From: Bretschneidera sinensis | Lineage: Eukaryota; Streptophyta; Magnoliopsida; Brassicales; Akaniaceae | Assembly: GCA_023935145.1 (NCBI GenBank) | Contig: CM043704.1 | Span: 94,575,873-94,639,872 of the forward strand | Length of the DNA stretch: 64,000 nucleotides | Reading direction: 5' to 3' | In this document: in pieces, positions 11,018 to 22,162 of the stretch | How positions within the stretch are numbered: the stretch's first letter is position 1 | How the letters are laid out: each line of letters starts with the position of its first letter | Notes under the pieces: model-generated | Database searches by the model: none | Seen by the model: only the letters and a program-made list of their open reading frames with translations | Told to the model about the DNA's origin: nothing | Position numbers and translations under genes: made by a program

Positions 11018-11825
11018 TCATGGTGCGGGAGAGTCCGAGCTGTCACGAAGAAGTTCCCTAATCTCAGCTAGGGAACCCTCGGTGTGCTCTTGATGTAACT
11101 CGAAGTCGTCCCGTAGGTGGTCTATGGAGGAGCTCAGCCTCTGGTAATCGGACTGCATGGACTGAAAACCGGACTCCATCGTCATCTGAAGACTCGTGAT
11201 AGCTCGTAGGATGTCACCATAACCAGTCTGACCAGTACTCGAGTCACCAGTGGGAGGTGCTCGGGTATCCGTCTCCATCTCAGCAGCCGTATCAGCATCC
11301 TTATCACTGTCACTCGCATCCTCTCGGATCCTTAGGCGTTTTCCGGCCTTTAGATAGAGAAACCCTTCATGAACAGTACATCCCATCTTCTTCAGAGATG
11401 AGATGTTGATGATATCCGTCAATCCGATATCCTGAGCCTCAGAGGCAGGCAAAGGTACCCGGAAGTGCTGGAGGATGAGCGTAATGAGTATCCCATAAGG
11501 AAGACACCCGGAGTCGTTTGCTTCACCGTTTATCATGTTGGCGAGCAGCAGAGGATATATATTGAAGTGGTGCCCAGATTTTAGGCACCAAATCAATACC
11601 GTATCTATTTTAGATAGATACCCTTGACTCCCGAGTCTCGGGTGGATGGTCCAACTGACAATCAATTGAAACATCTTTGAGTCAACGGGCAAGTCACTAC
11701 ATGTGTGAAATGTAGTGGGTCTGTACACATAGTTTGGTTCGCCCCTGACTATCCGACAGGCCTCCTCAACTTCAAAGTTGTCTGGCCATCTATCCAGACT
11801 CCATTGAACCCCCCTTATAGGGATT
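11018..11825 (-). pseudogene. Envelope-like ORF3 of the SIRE-like element, 3' part
   Basis: C-terminal part of the SIRE third ORF, separated from its 5' part (23496-23949) by the Athila insertion. From the TSD the frame reads on through GVQWSLDRWPDNFEVEEACRI, a hydrophobic LPYGILITLILQHFRV stretch, an acidic Asp/Ser/Thr-rich spacer, and a C-terminal heptad-rich region (about the last 70 residues) likely to form a coiled coil. The stop is at 11018. The first codons of any longer ORF that starts in the LTR (up to 11890) are not native. Without the insertion the two parts are in frame and would give about 418 aa, so ORF3 was intact when hit. The family is known as a putative plant transposon protein found with SIRE and Athila elements; its biochemical role is not established. 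Confidence 0.85.
11821..11825. repeat. Target-site duplication GGATT (left) of the Athila-like element
   Basis: GGATT directly before the LTR start at 11826, repeated at 23496-23500 directly after the right LTR. Confidence 0.93.
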
Positions 11826-12744
11826 TGTTGTGCGATAATATACCTAAATAAATGGGTAAATAATCGCACTTGTTTTACTTGCAAGTGCACAAGGTCAATA
11901 GTGTAGCATAGTGTGCGAATGCAAGATCATCTCCACAGGGATTGGTAAAGTTCGATTTAGAATTATAATTGCAATGTAAAAAGATAGAAATAATAAACTG
12001 AAGGGTGATTTGATAATAATAAAGACATAGGGCTTTGATATCCACCACTAGTCATACATTCCCGATTTTGTATAAAGTATCAGTGCTCTAGCCATATTAT
12101 GTGTACCTACTGGTTGCCAACCTAAGGGCATGGTATCTACTCCTTAAGCTATTGATTTCCCTAAGCAACGAGTTAGGCATGGTATCTACTCTAACTCTTT
12201 TCTTCCTTAAGGGATTCAGCATGGTATCTGCTTGAGTTGTTCCTTAAGAAAGCATAGGTACTGTGGAAATCGACAACCACATGAGACCTAGGGCATGGTA
12301 TCTACTCCCGGTTTCCCATGTTGATTAACCCGGGTATCCGGATAAGATGGTCCCTTGTTACTAATGTTAGACCCAGGACTCGGTCATCCAAATTGATCTA
12401 ACTAACCTATCCATACCACATGCATACGTTGGCCTTACACATACATATGAGGAATGTAAATAAGCACAGGTATTAATCAAGTTAAGTAACATAATAAGCT
12501 TATGCAAAGATTTAATCAATGAATAAAAATATGGGAATGCATAACTAGGGCTTCAATCGAGCCCTATAAGAGAGTTAGTTACACATACTAACTGGAGTAA
12601 ACATAATTAAACAAAACATAAGGGAGAAGAATAAACCCGAGAGAAGAGGCGTCAATTCTCTCCCAAGCTCTCCACTCCAAGTAAAAGAAAAGAGAAAAGT
12701 GTTTACTATCTAAGGTGTGTCCTTTTGTGTGTGAGTTACAAGTG

Positions 12745-12752
12745 TATTTATA
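12745..12752 (-). promoter_or_regulatory. TATA box of the Athila-like LTR
   Basis: Minus strand reads TATAAATA, 109 bp from the nearest palindrome-like site (12861). The other LTR has the same box at 23082-23089. Confidence 0.65.
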
Positions 12753-12860
12753 GGTCTTTGAGAAGTCCTAATAGACCCATGAATCCTAAACTTTCCTAAA
12801 ACGAAACTCTTGTATTTTCCAAAATAAGGTTCTGCAGTTTACTGTTCACGCCCGTATCTT

Positions 12861-12969
12861 TGCGCTCGATCGCATGTGCCTTGCGCTCGATCGCAAGTTG
12901 CGCTCGATCCTAGCTGTGTGCGCACGATCGTATGTGCGCTCGATCGCACTTCATGTGCGCTCGATCGCA
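12861..12969. repeat. Array of TGCGCTCGATCGCA motifs (3' LTR)
   Basis: Full or near-full copies start at 12861, 12882, 12919 (variant), 12935 and 12956, with a half copy at 12900. The motif is an imperfect palindrome: TGCG...CGCA arms around a CGATCG core. An identical array lies at 23198-23306 in the other LTR. Confidence 0.9.
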
Positions 12970-13158
12970 CTTTGTCCAGAAAGTGCTCCAGGGCTTCTAG
13001 ATTTCTTCCTTAAAGTGCCAAAACTGCTTCTTTTTCTCCAAGACCCTATAAAAACATGTAAAACACACAAATGGAGTAAAAGATACCAAATTAATGTAAT
13101 AAAGGATCTAACGAGTGTAAATAAGGGGGCTTAAATATGTATATTTAAGCGTCTATCA

Positions 13159-13171
13159 CACCCCCAAACTT
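13159..13171 (-). other. Polypurine tract of the Athila-like element
   Basis: The minus strand reads AAGTTTGGGGGTG immediately before the LTR start TGATAGACGC. Near-identical AAGTTTGGGGG tracts recur internally at about 14272-14284 and 14374-14385. Confidence 0.8.
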
Positions 13172-14562
13172 ACATATTGCTAGTCCCTTAGCAATACTAA
13201 ATTAAAAACTAAAACAGAAATATAGATAAATTCAATGTTCATAGTGTCTATAAAAAATCTAGATTTTACACAAAACAATGATGCGCATTCATGAGCAAGC
13301 TTAACAAGTGTAAACATATATCTGCAATGAATAAGAGTTTTGAACATAAATCATATTCACTAGGTATTTTAAGATATCACAAGTTTGACTTTGGTGTGTG
13401 GTGATTAGCACATAAAAGGTTGGGTTTTCAAGAAATTCAAACAGGTAGTGTTTCGATGACTCAAGATTCACCAAACTTCCTATTAGAGTCAACAAATATG
13501 GCACAGACTTTTATTTGCGAGATTTTTGCCAAGTTAGTTCCCTTAAGCTTTCTTGATGACTCGTGTAACGAGCGTTTGGCCAATGACTCCCAAACCAGAT
13601 GGTTTTAGGGCATTAGGTGTAAAGACACCCCTAAGGACTTACTAGCTCGAGTCAACAAGGCTACGAAACTAACTGATTTTTATGCTACCATTTAGAATTT
13701 TCCACCTTTTGACGTGACACTCAATGCTTACTGAGGCAAGAGGGCCAGTTACTCAGCGAAAAATTCCTTTGTTAATGATCACTTAAGATTTTCCACCTTT
13801 TGACGTGACACTCAATGCTTACTGAGGCAAGAGGGCCAGTTACTCAGCGGAAAATTTGTTTTTATTGATCATTAGGAGCATTTTTTTTTTCTTTTTGAGT
13901 ACGAATCAATCTTTTCTATTTTTATATGCCAAAATGTCAATCTAATAGGTCATCTAGTTCACAGTCAAGCAAAAGAAACATACCAATCCAAATAACATGT
14001 CATACCCCACACAGCTATGTGCTAATGTGCTCGTGATAGCTCAAGTTAAACTTGTGAATTCTTAAATGCCAAAAGGGCAGTGATCTAGGTTCAAAACTTG
14101 TTTATTGGCCTATATGTTCAAAGTGTTAAGCTGACTGATGAAGTCGAATCATAATATTTTGTTTAGATCCCAAAAAAAGTTTATAGGACAGAATGAACAT
14201 GCATTTATCTATGAAAATAGTGACAAAACTAAAAATGTAGGACATAGTGTAGTGTGTGGATGTGTCCTCATACCCCCAAACTTAAAATGCGCATTGTCCC
14301 CAATATGTAAATAGCATGGAAAGATCTGACCTGGGAGATGGAGAGCTATATGGCTGGCATGGCTTGTAGCACGCCCCCAAACTTCAACTGGATGCACTAA
14401 CACTGTCCTTGAAAAAGAAAGAAAAGTAAACATAAAATGGAAAACAAGTACTAAGAACAAAATAATAAACAAGTAAAATACTAATAACTATAAAAAGGAT
14501 ATGCAGTGGGGTGCCTCCCATGAGCGCTAAGTTTTACGTCTTCAGCCAGACGAGGTACTCTC
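13172..14562 (-). other. 3' noncoding internal region of the Athila-like element
   Basis: About 1.4 kb between the ORF3 stop and the polypurine tract. Long noncoding 3' regions are usual in Athila elements. It contains a duplicated 69-bp block and two extra polypurine-tract-like sequences. Short ORFs here have no recognisable similarity. Confidence 0.7.
13697..13856. repeat. Direct repeat, about 69 bp, two copies
   Basis: 13697-13765 and 13788-13856 share attttccaccttttgacgtg and the following block through gccagttactcagcg almost perfectly (period 91 bp). Noncoding. Confidence 0.88.
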
Positions 14563-15690
14563 TCACTGCTGATCATCAGGTGGTGCAGTCGGAGAGGTAC
14601 CGGGTGCTGGAGGTAGGCGATCAAGTATGGCCTGCAGCATGGCCTCCTGGCGTGTAAATCGTGCCTCCAAACTGTCGATTTGCTGATGTACAAGAGTGGT
14701 GGCGGCAGCGACCTCACCTCGGAAGGAGGATAGCCCAGCTAAGAAGTGCTGGGACTCGGTGGGTCCCCTATCCGAATGGTCCTCCTCCCGTACCAGGCTC
14801 ATGACAGGGGCCTCGGTCTCCATGTGATCCTCCTCTACTCGCTCAGCTGCTGGAGCAGGGACTGGGGGTCCTCGTGGCATGTGTGATATGCTCTGTGTCC
14901 ACTGAGCCCACCCAAAGATAGGATGCTCTCGTACTGGCCCGTCACTGTGGGTCCCCTTAATCCCCTTCTTCTTGAGGATGGAGGTGAGTAGGAACAGGAA
15001 AGGGAGTCCCCAAGCATTGGCCGTGGAAGTCTGACGGCCATGTACGTGATCCCAGAACTTGTGCAGCTGGCTCCAAATGACAGACGGGATCGAGTACCAG
15101 TGGCCTCTATGGAAGGCGTATAATGTCTGAAGAAACTGGTCTCGCCGCTGTGTCTTGTGCCCCAATGGACACACATTTCGCTGGAGGATCGTATCGATGA
15201 GCCATAGTCTGGGGGGCAGCTTGGATCGACCGGCCGCATTATTATGCTTGTCGGCATACTGGCCAGCGCACATATCCATGATGATCTCGGCCAGGGCAAA
15301 AGACTCCGGCTGCTCCTCGATATCAGCGCCCTCAGGAGGGGACTCATTCGTGCAATGAAGAGCAGTGGCAATATCGGTACTGGTCACCTCGATGGGCGTG
15401 CCCTTAACTGAAGAGGTGAGGACCCCCGGCCTGCTGCAGTCGAAAGATAAATGCTCATAAAACTGTACGACAAGCTGGGAGTAGGCAGTGGAGCACACTG
15501 GCTTAAACAGCCTCTTCAACTCTCAGAGTAGGAGTGCTTGGATGGCCCACTGAGTGGCATCCATGTGCCGGAATATGTTGTCGATGGCGAAAGCCGTTTC
15601 GAACAACAACTCCCGTTGCTCAATGCTGGGCCGGGATGAGGAGGCACGACTGCTGGAGGTGCCAGACGTGGAAACAGATGGTCGAGACAT
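14563..15690 (-). pseudogene. ORF3 (envelope-like / plant transposon protein) of the Athila-like element with one in-frame TGA
   Basis: The natural start is the ATG at 15690 (MSRPSVSTSG...). Fifty-five codons later a TGA (15523-15525) interrupts, then the same frame continues 318 codons to the stop at 14563. The N-terminal half resembles the SIRE ORF3: a Y-x2-L-x3-FY-x2-L segment followed by V-x-G-x3-EV-[NT]. A hydrophobic LPFLFLLTSILKK segment, an acidic/proline spacer and a heptad-rich C-terminus (HQQIDSLEARFTRQEAMLQAIL) follow. No signal peptide is seen. A C-to-T change is a plausible origin of the stop. The family function is unknown; 'envelope-like' is only a historical label. Confidence 0.85.
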
Positions 15691-15711
15691 GCTGGGCTTG
15701 GCTTCTGGCTG

Positions 15712-15792
15712 ATTTGCGATCGATCTCAGTGGCGTGCGCTCGATCGCACACTGTCTATGCGCTCGATCGCAACAACCTTACGCTCGATCGCA
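15712..15792. repeat. Athila internal motif cluster in the ORF3 leader
   Basis: Copies of the TGCGCTCGATCGCA motif start at 15735, 15758 and 15779, with a degenerate one near 15714. They lie 25-105 bp upstream of the ORF3 ATG (15690), in what would be its 5' untranslated leader. Confidence 0.85.
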
Positions 15793-15878
15793 CCCGGTCA
15801 GGAATTACGTCGAACAGCTTATGTGCACCAAACAGGCAAGCTATAATCTGTTCAATGTGGAACTCGTTCCGACCCCTC

Positions 15879-15971
15879 CTGCAACCAAACAATCATACAA
15901 TCAAACACACAATAATGTAATATAAAAGGAAAACATAGTTTTTATTTAAAATTCGTTTATGTGGAGAATAC
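15879..15971 (-). other. Possible intron in the ORF3 leader
   Basis: In element sense a donor-like CAAG|GTATTC (about 15972/15971) and an acceptor-like TTTGGTTGCAG|G (about 15879/15878) bracket 93 AT-rich bases. Transcripts starting at the internal TATA-like box would carry it. Prediction only. Confidence 0.4.
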
Positions 15972-16160
15972 CTTGTGCAATGTATGACGGAATGTGACTA
16001 GGGAGGGGGGTTGACGGCGGTGCTGGTGGAGGTGATGATGAGGTGTTGTGGTGGTTGGGTGTGAGGTAGGGTGATGTGGGTGGTGGAGTTGTGTGCGAGT
16101 GAGAGTGAGAGCCAATGTGAGTGAGAGCAAATGGGCAGGGGGCGAGTGACGTAAGTAAGG

Positions 16161-16201
16161 GAAGTGAGTGAGTGAGTGAGTGAGTGAGTTCAATTTTTAT
16201 A
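16161..16201 (-). promoter_or_regulatory. Putative internal promoter of Athila ORF3 (TATA-like box plus (CACT)n leader)
   Basis: Minus strand reads TATAAAAA at 16194-16201, 18 bp from the nearest TGCGCTCGATCGCA copy (16219). It is followed by a (CACT)n run (16161-16190) and a pyrimidine-rich leader. The arrangement mirrors the LTR (motif array, then TATA box). Function is inferred. Confidence 0.5.
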
Positions 16202-16218
16202 AATGTCTCTGCCTCGAG

Positions 16219-16334
16219 TGCGCTCGATCGCACACAAGTTGCGCTCGATCTCACTCATGCGCTCGCTTGTGTTTTCAGGACACGTTCGATCGCACTTTTG
16301 CGCTCGATCGCACTGAATGGTGCGATCGATCACA
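16219..16334. repeat. Athila internal motif array upstream of ORF3
   Basis: Six copies or variants of TGCGCTCGATCGCA between 16219 and 16334 (for example at 16219, 16240, 16258 and 16299; tgcgatcgatcaca near 16321), immediately upstream in element sense of the internal TATA-like box. Confidence 0.85.
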
Positions 16335-16507
16335 AAAGTGGCAGATAAGTATAATTTAAAAACTTACTTGTTAAAAAAAATGACTATTTGAAACAACACA
16401 ACCTTACCAGTTGTTAGTGGCTTCAGTACCACTAACCTTACTAGAGGTGCTTGAGCTTAATAGATGATTAAATTTTTACTTTGCTCAAGCACTCTCTTGC
16501 GACCGTG

Positions 16508-19500
16508 TTAGTTGTTCGGAGAGAAGCACCTAGAGTCCACCTCGTGGAGCTCTAGTGCCTGTGTTTCAGTTGTATCCTGGACTGATTCAAGTGCCAAGTC
16601 TTCATTTCTTGGAAGGAATTTAGTGTCAAGGTATGGCTTGGCTCTGTGTCCATTGATTGTAAAAGGTTGATTTCTGTTGGGACCACAGACTTCTAATGCC
16701 CCATGAGGGAAGACCTTGGTGACCATGTACGGACCATACCATCTGGATTTCAGCTTGCCTGGGAACAGCCTTAATCGTGAGTTATATAGCAGCACCTTTT
16801 GTCCTACATGGAACTCTTTCCGGACTAGTTGTTTGTCATGATAAGCTTTCGTCCGTTCTTTGTATAACTTTGCATTCTCATAGGCCTCATATCTTAATTC
16901 TTCAAGCTCATTTAGATACAGTTTCCTTTTCTCACCCGCTTGCTTCATGTCAAAGTTGAACTGCTTAATGGCCCAATATGCTCGATGTTCTAATTCCACC
17001 GGGAGGTGGCATGATTTTCCAAAGACGAGACGGTAGGGAGACATGCCAATTGGAGTCTTATAAGCTGTTCTATATGCCCATAGAGCGTCGTTTAAGCGTA
17101 GAGACCAATCCTTCCGATTTGGCTTTACTGTCCGTTCTAGGATTCCCTTGATTTCTCAGTTGCTTATTTCGACTTGGCCACTGGTTTGAGGATGATAAGG
17201 AGTGCCAACTCTATGAGTAATCCCATACTTTAGGAGTAGTGCGGAGAAAGAACGATGATGGAAGTGGCTGCCCCCATCACTGATGATCGCTCTTGGAGTT
17301 CCAAACCTAGTAAAGATGTTAGCCTGTAGAAACTCGATAACCACTTTGTGATCATTAGTCCTTGAGGGAACAGCCTCAACCCATTTAGACACATAATCCA
17401 CACCCACAAGAATATATAAATAGCCAAATGAATTAGGAAAAGGTCCCATGAAATCAATGCCCCATACATCAAAGAGTTCTACTATATGAATATTTTGTAA
17501 GGGCATTTGATTTCGGGAAGAAATGTTACCTGTCCGCTGGCATCTATCACATGAGCTGCAAAAGGAGAAAGCATCTTTAAATAACTTTGGCCAATAGAAA
17601 CCAGATTGGAGTACCTTAAGAGCTGTTCGTTTTGCTCCAAAATGACCTCCACAAGCCAACTGATGGCAATGTTTCAACAAGCTCGAATGTTCCTCTTCTG
17701 GGACACATCTTCTGACGATTTGATCAGGGCAGATCTTAAAAAGGTATAGATCATCCCATATGTAGTGTCTTGATAGAGATATTAGCCGTTTCTTTTCTTG
17801 AGTGATCATACCTGGGGGAAAAATTTTAACAGTTAGATAATTAACTATATCAGCATACCATGGAAGTTTTACCTCAAGTGCAAATAGTTGTTCATCGGGA
17901 AAGTTCTCATTTAAGGGAAACTTTTTATCATCACTTTCATATGGGAGTCTTGACAAATGATCCGCAACTACATTCTCACTGCCCTTCTTGTCCTTGATTT
18001 CTAAGTCAAATTCTTGGAGTAAGAGTATCCATCTGATTAGCCTAGGCTTTGCATCTTTCTTAGAAAACAAATATCTCAAAGCAGCATGGTCAGTGAATAC
18101 AATAACTTTAGAACCAATAAGATACGATCTAAACTTCTCTAAAGCAAAAATAACAGCTAATAATTCTTTTTCAGTAGTAGAATAGTTGAGCTGAGCATCA
18201 TTTAGTGTTTTAGAAGCATAGTAAATAGCATGAGGTACCTTATTATTTCTTTGACCCAAGACAGCTCCCAAGGCGAAGTCACTGGCATCACACATTAATT
18301 CAAAAGGTAGATTCCAATCTGGTGCCATCATTATTGGGGCAGAGGTAAGAACGTTCTTCAAGGTGTTGAAAGCTTGCATACAATCTTTGCTCCATTCGAA
18401 CTTGGTATCTTTAGTCAATAGTGCACAAAGGGGTCTTGAGATTTTGGAGAAGTCTTTTATGAATCTTCTGTAAAAACCCGCATGTCCAAGGAAGCTTCTA
18501 ATGCCCTTGACCGTGAGAGGGGGAGGTAGCTTTGAAATGATGTCAACCTTGGCCTTGTCTACTTCAATACCTTTGTCTGAGATGGAGTGACCCAACACAA
18601 TACCTTGTTGAACCATGAAGTGACATTTCTCCCAATTTAGTACTAGATTAGTTTCTTCACATCTCCTTAGGACATTTTCCAAATGATTTAGGCACTCATC
18701 GAAAGTAGATCCAAAGACACTGAAATCATCCATGAATACCTCAATATATTTCTCTACCATATCGGAAAAAATGCTCATCATACATCTTTGAAAAGTGGCT
18801 GGTGCGTTGCATAACCCGAATGGCATTCTTCTATAAGCAAATGTACCGAAAGGACATGTGAATGTAGTCTTTTCTTGATCCTCAGGTACTATGGCGATTT
18901 GATTGTATCCACTATATCCATCCAAGAAGCAGTAATAACTATGACCGGCTAATCTTTCTAGCATTTGATCAATGAATGGCAGGGGAAAATGGTCTTTTCT
19001 AGTTACTTTGTTTAACCTCCAGTAATCAATGCATACTCTCCAACCCGTTGTTTTTCTTGTAGGTATAAGCTCTTCATTTTCATTTTTTACCACAGTAATC
19101 CCACTCTTTTTTGGAACGACTTGGACTGGACTTACCCATTTGCTATCCGATATAGGGTAGATGATGCCGACATCTAGTAGCTTTAGTATCTCGGCCTTTA
19201 CTACCTCCTTCATGTGTGGGTTAAGTCTTCTTTGAGCATCTCGAGTGGGCCGTGCTTCCTCTTCAAGGTAGATGTTATGCATGCACTTAGCTGGACTTAT
19301 CCCCTTAATGTCAGCAATGGTCCACCCAATAGCAGTCTTATGCTCCCTAAGAACTCTTAATAACTTCCCTTCTTCTCCACTACTCAAGTTGGCAGCAATT
19401 ATCACAGGTAAGGTCTCATGTTCTCCCAAATAGGCGTATGTGAGATGCTCAGGTAGCTGCTTGAGTTCCAATGTTGGTGCCTGCACAATGGATGGAAGAA

Positions 19501-21895
19501 GAGTAGTATTAGTAGGTATGAGAATTTCAATTGGAGGAGGATACATACTGGAGTATTTAGGAGAGGTTGCAAGATGGTGCACAGCTGTGACGATGTCATC
19601 AGTAAGATTTTCATATTCTTGCTCAATATCCATCTCAGTGAAGCTATTGGTGAGAGTAGTCTCCAATGAATCAATGTGTTGGACCTGAAATGCTTGCTCA
19701 ACAAAGTTTTGTATCATACAAACATTAAAGCAGTCAAAGTCATCTTGAGGAAATTTTATTGCATCAAATATTTTAAATTCTATCTTCTCACTATAAATTT
19801 TCATACTTACTATACCCTTTTTCACACAGATTTTAGTGTCGGCAGTCCTCATGAAAGGTCTCCCTAGTATGATAGGTAAAGGCAATGGCATAGGGCATTC
19901 TTCCATGTCTAATACAATAAAATCTGCAGGTAGAATGAATTTGCCAACTTTTACTAAGACATCTTCGAGAATACCTCTAGGTCTTTTAATACTCCTATCT
20001 GCCAACTGTAAGGTAATAGAAGTTGGCTGTAGCTCCCCCAAACCTAGGGTTTCGAATACTGTGTAAGGTAGCAAGTTTACCCCTGCTCCTAAGTCTAGTA
20101 ATGCCTTGTCAAACAGTTGATCACCTATCCTACAGGGTATGGTAAAACTACCCGGGTCTGTCAGTTTTGGTGGGAGTTTCCTAAGTAGTACAGCACTTAC
20201 CTCCTCAGTTAATGCTACAGTCTCATGTTCTTGAAATTTTCTTTTATGAGTACAACAATCTTTTAGGAATTTAGCATAAGCAGGTATTTGGTGAATTGCA
20301 TCTAGTAATGGAATATTAATTTCAACTTTCCGCAAGGTCTCAAAAATATCAAGCAGTTTATTGTCTTTCTTTTGTTTTACTAACCTTTGCGGGAAGGGTG
20401 GTGCATTCACCTTCTCCGTCTCACTTACCCTTGATGCTGATGGTGTTTCTTTGGACGGTGCTGTAAGCTCATCGGATCCAATCACCTTACCATTTCTTAA
20501 GGTTGTGACAGCTTTTAGTTGTTGATGCCCACCAGGGTTGGGTAGTGTTTGAGCTGGGAGCTCTCCTTGCTTTCTACTACTGAGCTCTTTAGCTAATTGT
20601 CCCATTTGTACCTCTAGTCTTTGAATTGCTTGCTCATGTGCCGCATTGGTTTGTTTTTGCTGAGTCATGAACTGTTCTTGCGATGTCATCAGTTGTTTTA
20701 CTAGACTTTCGAGGTCGTTTCTTTTTGGTTCGGAATTAGCATGGGCAGTGGGCTGCTGATTTCGTTGCTGTCCTTGGTTGTTTTGATTGTTGCTCCATGA
20801 GAAATTTGGGTGATTCTGCCATCCAGGGTTGTAGGTGTTTGCATATGGGTTATTCTTTGGCGGATAGTTGTTGGGTCCCACATAATTTGCTTGCTCCGGA
20901 TCTGCAGATAAAGGACAAGCATTAGTATTGTGATCATATTGAGAGCATATTGCACATACCTGTAGTGGTGTAGCTGAGGTAGTTTGAGCAGCCATGGCTT
21001 TTACCAACAAATCTAGTTTTCTTTCCATTGCAGCCATTTGAGGGGAAGACCCTCCATTCGTATTGACCTCATACACACCTTTACCTTTGGTCATATGTCT
21101 ACCTCGAGAGGAGAATTGCTGAGTGTGTTCGCTAAGGGTTTCAAACAGTTCCATTGCCTCTTCGCTGCTTTTCTCCATAAGGACTCCTCCACAACCTGAA
21201 TCAACAATACATTTATTAGTATCATTTAAACCTTCGTAGAATGCTTGTACCAGTTCATCTTGAGGTAGGTTGTGATGTGGGCATTTGAGTAGCAATTCAT
21301 TGAAGTGTCCCCATGCTTCGAAGAAAAGGTCCCCATCCTTTTGTTGGAAGGATTGGATCTCCTTCCTCATTTGTCTTGTCTTTTGGGCTGGGAAGAATTT
21401 CCTTAAGAATTTGCTTGCTAACTCCTCCCAAATGTGGATGGAAACTGCAGGCAAGGAATTATACCAAAGTTTAGCATTATCTTTTAAGGAAAAAGGGAAT
21501 ATAATTAACCTTATTCCTTCTTGGTCTAGTCCTTGTATGTGCTGGAACTTGCAAAGATCAAAAAATTCTCGAAGATGTAAGTGTGGATCTTCATTAGGAG
21601 TTCCCCTAAAATGCGTCAAGGCGTTCAAGATTTGCGGAGATATGTAATAATTTCCCGCTGCCTCAGGTTGATATGCGATGCATGATGGTTGATCGATGTT
21701 CCGAGGGATGAAGGAGTGCTTCATTGGAACTCGTGCAGGTGGTTGCTGGTTTTCGAGCTGTTCCGCCATTTGTGTTTCGTTCTCGATTTCTCCTTTGTTC
21801 TCCTCAAAGTTGTCCCTAAGCCTTTGTCGGATGGTCCGTTCAAGCTCGGGATCGAGGGAAAAGAATTCCGGATGTCGGGATCGAAGTCCGTGCAT
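16508..21895 (-). pseudogene. Gag-pol of the Athila-like element, one in-frame TGA in integrase
   Basis: One minus-strand frame from ATG 21895. Residues 60-260 are gag. The zinc knuckle is C314-C317-H322-C327. The gag-PR linker carries RNGKVIG (about 467-473), and the protease D-L-G-A is at 601-604. RT spans about 905-1110 with FMDD at 1054-1057 (aspartates 1056 and 1057). RNase H carries D1203 and D1269. The integrase zinc-finger cysteines are C1446 and C1449, and the D,D,E triad is D1481, D1540 and E1576. A TGA (17156-17158) follows three codons after the catalytic Glu. The same frame continues through 17044-16508 ([20 protein letters not shown]... and the GPY-like [21 protein letters not shown]), ending at 16508. 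Except for this stop the polyprotein looks complete. VCIDYWRLN has W where R is usual, which may also harm RT. Confidence 0.92.
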
Positions 21896-21959
21896 AAAGC
21901 AGAAAAACCAGTTTTAGTGCAGCAGTGCAACTCTGTTGCTCGGATACTCTCTGCCCTAT

Positions 21960-21997
21960 TTGCGCTCGATCGTACAGGAGCTTGCGATCGATCGCAA
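21960..21997. repeat. Athila motif pair in the gag leader
   Basis: Two copies (21960-21973 tgcgctcgatcgta and 21984-21997 tgcgatcgatcgca) lie 65-102 bp upstream of the gag ATG. Just upstream in element sense, a TTTTCTGTTTCAG|G sequence (22034/22035) looks like a splice acceptor. So both ORF leaders of this element carry the motif. Confidence 0.8.
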
Positions 21998-22139
21998 TTT
22001 CCTCAGAAAGTGCAGGTAGGGTTTCGTGAAGTACCTGAAACAGAAAATAACTTGATTTAAGTTTTGATAAAAGATGGTAAAAATAAAATAATAATAATGA
22101 TAAAATGAAAGTAATCCTAAAAGGAACTTTTAGCGCAAT

Positions 22140-22156
22140 CCCCGGCAACGGCGCCA
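22140..22156 (-). other. Primer binding site (tRNA-Asp type) of the Athila-like element
   Basis: Minus strand reads TGGCGCCGTTGCCGGGG six bases after the LTR end. This is the standard Athila/Tat primer site complementary to plant tRNA-Asp. Confidence 0.93.
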
Positions 22157-22162
22157 AAAACT

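Larger units (their letters stand above)
11826..13158 (-). repeat. 3' LTR of the Athila-like element (1333 bp)
   Basis: In element sense it starts TGATAGACGC and ends CGCACAACA. Holds six TGCGCTCGATCGCA-type sites at 12861-12969, a TATAAATA box on the minus strand at 12745-12752, and several copies of a short gcatggtatct(a/g)ct motif between 12125 and 12315. Confidence 0.96.

Noticed and set aside
11826..11890. N-terminal extension of the SIRE ORF3 3' part starting in the LTR
   Set aside because: These codons are Athila LTR sequence; the native frame begins at the TSD.
12874..13134. 86-codon plus-strand ORF, identical at 23211-23471
   Set aside because: It lies within the Athila LTR, antisense to the element, and simply reads the CGATCG-type array; duplicated because the LTR is duplicated.
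14835..15371. 178-codon minus-strand ORF overlapping Athila ORF3
   Set aside because: It is in a different frame over the true ORF3, which has the family pattern; codon composition and content look like a shadow.
15946..16254. 102-codon minus-strand Ser/Thr/His/Pro-rich ORF
   Set aside because: It reads the (CACT)n and pyrimidine-rich leader downstream of the internal TATA-like box; low-complexity, no similarity.
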